DNA of 10,933 nucleotides, from the NCBI GenBank assembly GCA_025455225.1, contig JALOMY010000056.1, positions 1-10,933 on the forward strand, given 5' to 3'. Numbering within the stretch: position 1 is the first letter of the stretch; the number at the start of each line of letters is the position of its first letter. Below the pieces are notes generated by a model. That model saw only the letters and a list, made by a program, of their open reading frames with translations, was not told where the DNA came from and did not search any database. The stretch is from Cyclobacteriaceae bacterium (GTDB lineage Bacteria > Bacteroidota > Bacteroidia > Cytophagales > Cyclobacteriaceae). Positions 1 through 6,359 of the stretch are shown here, one piece after another. The translations under genes were made by a program, and so were the position numbers.

Positions 1-153
1 CAACCGTTCTTTACAACAAAGCCTACCGGACAAGGAACTGGGCTAGGACTTTCACTGTCTTATGATATTGTAACGAAAGGACATGGGGGAGAGCTTAAGG
101 TAACGACACAGGAAGGCAGCGGTTCAGAGTTCATCATCACGTTACCTACCTGA
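1..153 (+). CDS. Sensor histidine kinase, C-terminal end only (5' part outside window)
   Basis: Reading frame 1 is open from the first base to TGA at 151-153 and gives the last 50 residues of a kinase. The piece begins in the F-box (QPFFTTKPTG), continues through the G2 ATP-lid motif (GQGTGLGLSLSYDIV) and ends with the last beta strands of a HATPase_c domain. It is plainly paralogous to the C-termini of the four complete kinases downstream. It differs from them where they read VKAHGGEL, having VTKGHGGEL instead. The sensor region and phospho-acceptor histidine are outside the window, so the sensor type is unknown. The next gene starts 3 bases after this stop, which suggests co-transcription. 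This copy has no palindromic insertion near the C-terminus, unlike the next gene. Confidence 0.9.
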   Translation, partial: QPFFTTKPTGQGTGLGLSLSYDIVTKGHGGELKVTTQEGSGSEFIITLPT

Positions 154-156
154 CGA

Positions 157-2274
157 ATGAAACGAATTGAAGAAATGATAGCCATGATTATGAACCTAAT
201 CATTCATGAAAGGAAACTTGCTGCCAACATCCTGTTCATAACGACAATCCTTTTGACAAGACATGTAGCATTTACGCAAATGGTCCATATTCAGCAGGCG
301 GATAGTTTGAGGAAGGAACTTGCAATCGTTAAACAGGATACAAGTCGTGCAATAATTCTGGCCGACCTTGCTGAAGCTTACCGGGCAGAAAAACCGGATT
401 CCACCTTGTATTTTGCAGACCAGGCGCTGCAGCTTTCACGTAATATCAATTTTCCGTTTGGGGAGATGCGCGCATACTTTGTTCTTTGCCACTATTTTCA
501 ATTTAACGGTATTGATCTTCCCAAGGCCCTGGAAACAGGCAAGAAGGCAGTTGACATTACCAGAAAGTACCATTTCAACGATTACGAGGCTGGTTGTTTG
601 ATAAGATTAGGAACGGTTCATCTTACATTAGGAAATACTCAGGAAGCCTTCAATTGTTTCCGAACGGGAAACCAGTTATCAGCAAACGGTGTGCATCCTT
701 TCTTTCATGCCATTACGTATTCGTGGCTTGCCAGAACCTATTTGACCATGAATAAACCAGACTCTGCTTTATATATGGCAAAGTTAGGCTATGAGAAGGC
801 TGTCGAGCTCAATAACGACTTTGTACTTGGCGGGGCGCTGCAAAATATGGGAAGGATGTATGCCATCAAGGGAAATTATGAACTTGCTCAGCATTATTAC
901 CACCAGAGAATAGCTGCAGCGGAAGGAATTAACGAGTATGTAGATGTTGCAAGCGGCTATATGAACCTGGCCTATTTGTTCAGGGATATTAAACAAAATG
1001 ATTCAGCTATTTATTATGCAAAGAAAGCCTACGACCTGTTTCGTCCCCGTTTATTTGCATCCGTCAATGACCCAGCGAGACTATTGTCAACGTTGTTAGA
1101 AATAAGCGATCCTGCCGAAGCCCTTCGTTATCTGAAGATCGCTGACGCTGCGAAGGACAGCGCTTACAATATTCAAAAAATACAAGTGGCGCAAGCATTG
1201 GTATTTAAAGAGAGAGAACGTCAGGCAGAATTAGCATATGAAAATCAAGCTTACCAAAACCGAATAAGGCAATATGCACTACTGGGTGGGATGGGACTGT
1301 TGCTATTGGGAGTGTTTAGTCTTTATAGAAATAACCGGAGCAAGCAAAGAGCAAACCTTGCTTTGGAAAAGCAAAAGAAAAAAGTAGAAGAAACGCTTAC
1401 AGAATTAAGGTCCACTCAGTCCCAACTCATTCAATCCGAAAAAATGGCATCACTGGGAGAGCTGACGGCAGGGATTGCACACGAAATTCAAAATCCATTG
1501 AACTTTGTCAATAATTTTTCTGATGTAAATAGGGAGCTTCTGGAAGAATTAAAGGAAGAGGCAGATAAAGGAAATCTTAAGGGAGTAAAAGCGATTGCAG
1601 ATGATGTGATCAGAAACGAAGAAAAAATAAACCATCACGGCAAACGAGCCGATGCCATCGTAAAAGGCATGCTTCAGCATTCGCGATCAAGCACGGGACA
1701 GAAAGAACCAACAGACATCAATGCGTTGTGCGATGAGTATCTACGATTAGCGTATCATGGTTTGAGAGCCAAGGACAAATCGTTCAATGCCAAGTTTGAA
1801 TCTCAGCTTGATCCATCCTTACCCAAAGTCAAAGTAGTTCCGCAGGACATTGGCCGGGTTGTGCTGAACCTGATTAACAATGCCTTCTATGCTGTGAATG
1901 AGAGAGCGAAGCAAGGCATTGCTGGCTACGACCCCACCGTAACCGTAAGCACTTCTTTTTTATCCCCCTTTGGAGGCCTGCCTGCCGGACAGGCAGGGGG
2001 CAAGGGGGAGGTAATGATCTCAGTTAAAGACAACGGCCCCGGCATTCCCGATCATATCAAAGAGAAAATCTTTCAGCCTTTCTTTACCACCAAACCCACC
2101 GGTCAGGGAACAGGACTAGGCTTGAGTTTGAGTTACGATATTGTGAAAGCGCATGGCGGGGAATTAAGAGTGGAAACGAAAGAAGCCCGCCCGGATGACC
2201 CGGTCGGACGGGGAGAAGGCCTGCCTGCCGGTCAGGCAGGTTCAGTATTTACCATTGCCCTTCCTATGACCTAA
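157..2274 (+). CDS. TPR-containing membrane sensor histidine kinase carrying palindromic-repeat insertions
   Basis: Predicted inner-membrane kinase that autophosphorylates on histidine in response to a signal sensed outside the cytoplasm. A hydrophobic signal segment lies at about residues 21-36. TPR-like helical pairs follow at about 63-340, with recurring D-S-[AT]-[IL]-Y motifs at 81, 202 and 282. One membrane helix is at about 372-389 and a coiled coil at about 392-430. The H-box has His442 (AHEIQNPL), the N-box is NLINNAFYAV (571-580), G1 is DNGPG (625-629), the F-box is IFQPFF and G2 is GTGLGLSL (651-658), so the catalytic set is complete. The peptide LPAGQAG appears at 608-614 and 689-695, encoded by inserted palindromes. 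No receiver or DNA-binding domain is attached. The start is uncertain: the ATG at 157 leaves 3 bases to the upstream stop, but in-frame ATGs at 175, 184 and 190 would give a more usual signal-peptide n-region. I slightly favour 190 biologically. The next gene starts 6 bases after the stop. Confidence 0.93.
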   Translation: MKRIEEMIAMIMNLIIHERKLAANILFITTILLTRHVAFTQMVHIQQADSLRKELAIVKQDTSRAIILADLAEAYRAEKPDSTLYFADQALQLSRNINFPFGEMRAYFVLCHYFQFNGIDLPKALETGKKAVDITRKYHFNDYEAGCLIRLGTVHLTLGNTQEAFNCFRTGNQLSANGVHPFFHAITYSWLARTYLTMNKPDSALYMAKLGYEKAVELNNDFVLGGALQNMGRMYAIKGNYELAQHYYHQRIAAAEGINEYVDVASGYMNLAYLFRDIKQNDSAIYYAKKAYDLFRPRLFASVNDPARLLSTLLEISDPAEALRYLKIADAAKDSAYNIQKIQVAQALVFKERERQAELAYENQAYQNRIRQYALLGGMGLLLLGVFSLYRNNRSKQRANLALEKQKKKVEETLTELRSTQSQLIQSEKMASLGELTAGIAHEIQNPLNFVNNFSDVNRELLEELKEEADKGNLKGVKAIADDVIRNEEKINHHGKRADAIVKGMLQHSRSSTGQKEPTDINALCDEYLRLAYHGLRAKDKSFNAKFESQLDPSLPKVKVVPQDIGRVVLNLINNAFYAVNERAKQGIAGYDPTVTVSTSFLSPFGGLPAGQAGGKGEVMISVKDNGPGIPDHIKEKIFQPFFTTKPTGQGTGLGLSLSYDIVKAHGGELRVETKEARPDDPVGRGEGLPAGQAGSVFTIALPMT
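1963..2009. repeat. Outer inverted repeat in the ATPase-domain loop, interrupted by a palindrome
   Basis: Perfect 8-base arms TCCCCCTT (1963-1970) and AAGGGGGA (2002-2009) flank a G-rich centre that contains the 21-base palindrome at 1977-1997. The segment is translated as part of the kinase, between the N-box and the G1 motif. The third kinase has a related C-run/G-run segment at the same alignment position. The second and fourth kinases have nothing there and are shorter. I infer that this is an older short repeat insertion into a tolerant surface loop, later used as the landing site for the palindrome. Confidence 0.6.
1977..1997. repeat. 21-base palindromic element, copy 1 (encodes LPAGQAG in frame)
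   Basis: Perfect 8-base arms CCTGCCTG and CAGGCAGG surround the centre CCGGA. The gene's frame reads it as LPAGQAG (residues 608-614). Deleting exactly these 21 bases makes the flanks align without a gap to the third kinase (from TATCCCCC to ATCTCA, 35 bases apart in both). That gene is therefore an empty-site paralogue. Because G residues flank both ends, the exact insertion point and any 1-3 base target duplication cannot be resolved. The behaviour resembles in-frame palindromic elements such as those known from Rickettsia, but the sequence is different. Confidence 0.85.
2186..2212. repeat. 27-base imperfect inverted repeat inserted near the kinase C-terminus
   Basis: Arms CCCGCCCG (2186-2193) and CGGACGGG (2205-2212) pair with one mismatch around an 11-base centre. 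The segment encodes approximately ARPDDPVGR, which is absent from the paralogues. It lies 7 bases before the second 21-base palindrome. Compared with the third kinase this C-terminal region is 16 residues (48 bases) longer, which equals 27 + 21. It is probably a second kind of short inverted-repeat insertion. Only one copy occurs in the window, so calling it a repeat family is inference. Confidence 0.55.
2220..2240. repeat. 21-base palindromic element, copy 2 (encodes LPAGQAG in frame)
   Basis: It has the same arms CCTGCCTG and CAGGCAGG as copy 1, with the centre CCGGT instead of CCGGA, so the two copies differ at one base. It is read in the same frame as copy 1 and gives LPAGQAG at residues 689-695, just before the last beta strand of the ATPase domain. 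The paralogues lack it. Two nearly identical copies 243 bases apart in one gene, in the same phase, indicate a dispersed element and not chance sequence. Confidence 0.85.
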
Positions 2275-2280
2275 TCAGTT

Positions 2281-4221
2281 ATGAGAACACTATTCACACT
2301 TTCACTTCTCTTATCCTTGCTTGCTCCCCTGTCTGCCGCTGCCCAGAATATGGATGTACTTCAGTTCGATAAACTCATGCAAACACTGAAAGAAACAAAG
2401 TCAGACAGTACACGGGCACTGACCTATGCTCAACTTGCGGAATATTATCGAAACTGGAGGATGGACTCTACTCTTTACTATGGAGAAAAGGCACTTACTC
2501 TATCTCGCTCCATCAATTACCCTTCCGGGGAAGCCAAAGCACTTTCCATTCTCAGCCACTACTATTTTGCAAATGACGATCTTCCCAAAGGGTTAGAACT
2601 GGGCCTCACAGGATTGAACGTAGCACGTAAAAACAACCTTCGATACGATCAGGCCTCATTACTGATTCGCATCGCGAACGTCTATGCCAACTTGCGGGAC
2701 TTCCGGCAGGCACTTGCCTATTATCATCAGGCTATAGCGGTGACGGAAGGTGCACCGGATCGCTTCTTCTACGGTGCCGCTCACTGGCGGATGGGGGATG
2801 CTTTTGCACAAATGAATGAAGTTGACTCCGCGATCTATTATGCCGAAAAGGCGGTAGACATCGCGCAGATGATGGGAAACAACTTCATTCAGCAAGGCGT
2901 GGTCCCCACGCTGGGATTCGCCTATGGAAAGAAGGGTTACGACTCCCTGGCCCTTCACTACCTCCGATCCAACAATTACTCGGCTAACCTGATCATGCGT
3001 GCTATCTTCTTTAAAGACAGAAATCAATATGACTCTGCCATTTCCTGTGCCCTCCGCGCATATGAACGGGGCCTTCGGAGCCCGGCCAGACAAACCGAGT
3101 TAGCCTCCGCCACGCTATTGTCTGAATTGTATGAGTCGACTGATCCGGCAAAGGCACTGAAATACCTGAAGATTGCGAATGCCGCCAGAGAGAGCATTTC
3201 AGGATCCGCAAGCGTTTTGTCTGCTAAAGCAATTGAACTTAAACAACAGGAGCAGGAGACTGAAATCAAGATTGCGGAGTTGAACTTTCGCAACTTACTT
3301 AAAATTTATGCGACTCTGGCCAGTCTTCTGCTGGTCCTGGTGATTGCCTTATTGGTGTATAGAAACTACAGAAAGACGCAAAAAGCAAATGTGCTGCTCG
3401 AGCAACAAAAACAAGAGATAAACCAGGCGCTGGCCGACCTTAAGCAGGCTCAATCCCAACTCATCCAATCCGAGAAGATGGCCAGCCTGGGTGAACTTAC
3501 AGCAGGCATTGCTCATGAGATCCAGAATCCTCTGAATTTTGTGAACAATTTTAGTGAAGTCAACAAGGAATTGCTTGCCGAGATGCAGGAGGCCATCAAT
3601 AATGAAAACTTTGAGGAAGCCCGTTTACTTTCAAAGGACATAATTGAAAACCAGGAAAAGATAAACAATCATGGCAGGCGTGCCGATGCCATAGTAAAGA
3701 GCATGCTGCAGCACAGCCGTATCAGTTCTGGAAAAAAAGAATTAACGGATATCAATGTCTTATGCGATGAATACCTGCGATTGGCGTATCATGGTTATCG
3801 TGCAAAGGATAAATCATTCAATGCAAAGTTTGAGTCTCGGTTGGATCCAACCTTACCTAAAGTCAATGTGGTTGCGCAGGATATTGGGCGGGTTGTACTG
3901 AATCTGATCAATAATGCCTTTTATGCTGTGAATGAGAAAAGTAAGCTGCAAGCTTCGGGCTACGAGCCGCGGGTTCTTGTTACTACGCAGAATAAGGGTG
4001 ATAAGATTGAAATCAATGTAGAAGACAACGGCCCCGGCATTCCCGATTCCATAAAAGAAAAAATCTTTCAACCCTTCTTCACCACCAAGCCAACCGGGCA
4101 GGGAACTGGGCTTGGATTGAGTTTGAGTTATGATATTGTGAAGGCACACGGGGGTGAGTTGAAGGTGGAAGCAAGTGAAAGGGGAGGTAGTACGTTTACA
4201 ATTAAATTTTCGGCCACGTAA
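2281..4221 (+). CDS. TPR-containing membrane sensor histidine kinase
   Basis: Predicted inner-membrane sensor kinase of 646 residues. The signal peptide covers about residues 1-21, with probable cleavage near LSAAAQ. TPR-like helices lie at about 40-305, with D-S-[AT]-[IL] motifs at 62, 182 and 251. A coiled coil, a membrane helix (about 342-360) and a second coiled coil (362-398) follow. His412 lies in AHEIQNPL, the N-box is NLINNAFYAV (541-550), G1 is DNGPG, the F-box is IFQPFF and G2 is GTGLGLSL. Its TPR half resembles that of the preceding gene (compare STLYYGEKALTLSRSIN with STLYFADQALQLSRNIN). Its kinase half is closer to that of the gene at 6360, for example in EMQEAIN and EARLL in the phospho-acceptor hairpin. 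There are no palindromic insertions, so it shows the uninterrupted ATPase domain. It starts 6 bases after the previous stop and ends 9 bases before the next start, so it is very likely in the same operon. Confidence 0.95.
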   Translation: MRTLFTLSLLLSLLAPLSAAAQNMDVLQFDKLMQTLKETKSDSTRALTYAQLAEYYRNWRMDSTLYYGEKALTLSRSINYPSGEAKALSILSHYYFANDDLPKGLELGLTGLNVARKNNLRYDQASLLIRIANVYANLRDFRQALAYYHQAIAVTEGAPDRFFYGAAHWRMGDAFAQMNEVDSAIYYAEKAVDIAQMMGNNFIQQGVVPTLGFAYGKKGYDSLALHYLRSNNYSANLIMRAIFFKDRNQYDSAISCALRAYERGLRSPARQTELASATLLSELYESTDPAKALKYLKIANAARESISGSASVLSAKAIELKQQEQETEIKIAELNFRNLLKIYATLASLLLVLVIALLVYRNYRKTQKANVLLEQQKQEINQALADLKQAQSQLIQSEKMASLGELTAGIAHEIQNPLNFVNNFSEVNKELLAEMQEAINNENFEEARLLSKDIIENQEKINNHGRRADAIVKSMLQHSRISSGKKELTDINVLCDEYLRLAYHGYRAKDKSFNAKFESRLDPTLPKVNVVAQDIGRVVLNLINNAFYAVNEKSKLQASGYEPRVLVTTQNKGDKIEINVEDNGPGIPDSIKEKIFQPFFTTKPTGQGTGLGLSLSYDIVKAHGGELKVEASERGGSTFTIKFSAT

Positions 4222-4230
4222 ACTATTCAA

Positions 4231-6273
4231 ATGAGATTACTGAAAGTAATACTACTTTTTTTATTACCTGGTTTTTCCCAGGCACAGGATAATCCATTAT
4301 ATGTGGAACCCTCCCGGGATGAAGCAGATAGTTTTCGTCTTGTGTTAAAACAAGATATCAATGATACACTTCGGATGGCTGCTTACCGCGAGTTGTCGCT
4401 TTTCTACTTAGATATTAACACGGATAGTGCTCTCTATTTTATTGGAAAAGCGTTGCCCCTGGCGCAGAAGTTAAACTTAAAATTATGGGAAGCAGATGCC
4501 TTAGATTTAATGGCAATTAATCTAAGGAATCAGGGTAATTACACCCGGTCTTTGAAAGCCTTCAATGAAGCCCTTAAAATAACGGAGAGTAGGGAATGCG
4601 AGGAGAATATTTGGCGCATTTCAAAATTTACACAAAGTAATAAGCCTGAATTCGCCAGGTTAAGTTTGCTGGCCACCATTCAAAGCGATATGGTTGAATT
4701 ATACGCTGCAACAGCCAATTATGACAGGGAGTTGCGCATGGTACGCCAATGCTTTGCTATAGCAACACAAATAAAGGATTACACCCTTCTTTCACAGGCT
4801 TATAGACATTTAGGTCAGATTTATACGAGAACTGATCGTCTGGATTCAGCACTTAGCGCGTATGAAAAATACTTTGAGTGTGCGGCCAAAGCCGGGTTCA
4901 GAAAGTACAGCCACCTGTCGTTTAATAATATTGGTAACATCTACTTAAAAAAGGAACTATACCGCCATGCTTTAAAGAATTACCGCAATGCACTTCAAAT
5001 CAGTAAGGAGCAGAATAATTACTGGGGTATCGGGTCATCCTATATTGCCATTGCTAAATATTATATAGCAATTAATAAAAATGATTCCGCGTTGTATCAT
5101 GCCAAAGCTGGATTAGCGACACTTAAAAGCTCAGGACAGGTACGGTATTATAATGATGCGTATACTACGTTGGTTTCAATTTATAAAAATCTGAACATGC
5201 CCGACAGTGCTTTGTTGCATATGGAGATTGCCTCAGCGATTAAAGATTCGTTGGTCAGTCTTGAGAAAATAAAGCAATTTCAGAATGTGGATTTTGATGA
5301 ACAGCTACGCTTGCAGGAATTAGAAAAGGAGAGTATCAAAACGAAAAGCAGGATACGAACATATTCTTTACTTACCGGACTGGGTATAATTTTGATTGTT
5401 GCTTTCATACTCTATCGCAACAACCTGCAGAAACAAAAAGCAAATAAAGTATTAGAAGCAACACTTGCCGATTTAAAATCCACCCAAGCCCAGCTTATTC
5501 AATCCGAGAAGATGGCATCGCTGGGAGAGCTCACGGCTGGCATCGCGCATGAAATTCAGAACCCATTGAATTTTGTGAACAATTTTTCTGAAGTAAATTC
5601 TGAACTGATTCTGGAGTTGAATCAGGAAGCTGAAAGAGGGAACCTTGATGAAGTAAGGACATTAGCTAAAGATATTCAGAAGAATGAGGAGAAAATTGCG
5701 TTTCACGGCAAACGAGCCGATGCGATAGTAAAGAGCATGCTTCAGCATAGCCGTACCAGTTCTGGAAAGAAGGAGCTAACCGATATTAATGCGTTGTGCG
5801 ATGAATATTTACGTTTGGCATATCACGGTTATCGCGCAAAAGATAAATCCTTCAACGCCAGGTTTGAAACCGATTTGGAGCCCTCACTTCCTCAAATAAA
5901 CATTGTACCTCAGGATATCGGGCGTGTTGTGTTAAATCTGATCAACAATGCCTTCTATGTGGTCAACGAAAAACGAAAAGCCAACACTGAGGACTATGAA
6001 CCCACTGTAACTGTAAGCACCTCAATTTTATCCCCCGCTGGCGAGGGTAAGGGTGTGGTGCAAATCTCAGTTAAAGACAACGGTCCAGGCATTCCTGACA
6101 CTATAAAAGAAAAAATCTTTCAGCCATTCTTTACTACCAAACCAACCGGGCAGGGGACAGGATTGGGTTTGTCTCTTTCTTATGATATTGTAAAAGCGCA
6201 TGGAGGTGAGTTTAAAGTGGAGACAAAGGAGGGAGGAGGTACTGAGTTCAGTATTCAACTACCTGTCGCCTGA
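4231..6273 (+). CDS. TPR-containing membrane sensor histidine kinase (diverged TPR region)
   Basis: Predicted inner-membrane sensor kinase of 680 residues. The signal peptide covers about residues 1-19, with probable cleavage near FSQAQ. The TPR region at about 45-345 is more diverged than in the two upstream genes, with D-S-A-L motifs at 65, 205, 285 and 325. A helical linker rich in Glu and Lys leads to one membrane helix (about 377-395), then a coiled coil and the kinase core. His440 lies in AHEIQNPL, the N-box is NLINNAFYVV, G1 is DNGPG (616-620) and G2 is GTGLGLSL (642-649). The core is closest to that of the gene at 157, sharing the TEFSI/SVFTI C-terminal region, NEEKI and ISVKDNGPG. 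It also shares an extended loop, SPAGEGKG at about 601-608, that the other two kinases lack. It is the last gene of the tightly packed block; an 86-base gap follows. Confidence 0.95.
   Translation: MRLLKVILLFLLPGFSQAQDNPLYVEPSRDEADSFRLVLKQDINDTLRMAAYRELSLFYLDINTDSALYFIGKALPLAQKLNLKLWEADALDLMAINLRNQGNYTRSLKAFNEALKITESRECEENIWRISKFTQSNKPEFARLSLLATIQSDMVELYAATANYDRELRMVRQCFAIATQIKDYTLLSQAYRHLGQIYTRTDRLDSALSAYEKYFECAAKAGFRKYSHLSFNNIGNIYLKKELYRHALKNYRNALQISKEQNNYWGIGSSYIAIAKYYIAINKNDSALYHAKAGLATLKSSGQVRYYNDAYTTLVSIYKNLNMPDSALLHMEIASAIKDSLVSLEKIKQFQNVDFDEQLRLQELEKESIKTKSRIRTYSLLTGLGIILIVAFILYRNNLQKQKANKVLEATLADLKSTQAQLIQSEKMASLGELTAGIAHEIQNPLNFVNNFSEVNSELILELNQEAERGNLDEVRTLAKDIQKNEEKIAFHGKRADAIVKSMLQHSRTSSGKKELTDINALCDEYLRLAYHGYRAKDKSFNARFETDLEPSLPQINIVPQDIGRVVLNLINNAFYVVNEKRKANTEDYEPTVTVSTSILSPAGEGKGVVQISVKDNGPGIPDTIKEKIFQPFFTTKPTGQGTGLGLSLSYDIVKAHGGEFKVETKEGGGTEFSIQLPVA
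6031..6055. repeat. Short C-run/G-run hairpin remnant in the ATPase-domain loop
   Basis: The segment begins TCCCCCGCTGG and ends with two G-runs. Bases 6032-6038 and 6041-6047 pair as a 7-base stem with one mismatch. It lies at the same alignment position as the inverted repeat at 1963-2009 in the first complete kinase and encodes part of LSPAGEGKG. The second and fourth kinases are six residues shorter here. I read it as an uninterrupted version of the older repeat insertion, though a divergent loop of ordinary coding origin cannot be excluded. Confidence 0.45.
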
Positions 6274-6359
6274 ATAAAATATCGATTAACTTACTTCTAT
6301 AATAGTTGATTGATTGCACGTATGATTTGTTGTAGACTGTAACTAAAAGCTTCAAAACG
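6274..6359 (+). promoter_or_regulatory. Intergenic gap with a possible weak promoter
   Basis: This is the only spacer of any size in the window. It is AT-rich, has no clear hairpin terminator and no Shine-Dalgarno sequence before the ATG at 6360. The stretch TATGATTTG at 6321-6329 loosely resembles the Bacteroidota -7 element TAnnTTTG, with one extra base, and a TTG lies upstream at 6306-6308. Spacing and match are poor. A separate promoter for the last two genes is possible but is suggested mainly by the gap itself. Confidence 0.25.

Noticed and set aside
1240..1460. Frameshift or broken gene suspected from the odd insert-bearing kinase
   Set aside because: The frame is continuous from signal segment to final strand, and the H, N, G1, F and G2 motifs are all present.
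1975..2240. The palindromes as rho-independent terminators or regulatory hairpins
   Set aside because: They lie inside a complete reading frame, have no following T-run and are read through in frame. The gene continues with intact catalytic motifs.
2659..3093. Antisense open frame of 144 codons inside the TPR kinase at 2281
   Set aside because: It lies wholly within a well-supported gene on the other strand, shows no recognisable domain and is explained as a shadow of codon bias.
3853..4230. Antisense open frame of 125 codons over a kinase C-terminus
   Set aside because: Similar antisense frames occur over the same conserved ATPase region in the genes at 4231 and 6360. They are mirror images of conserved kinase codons and not genes.
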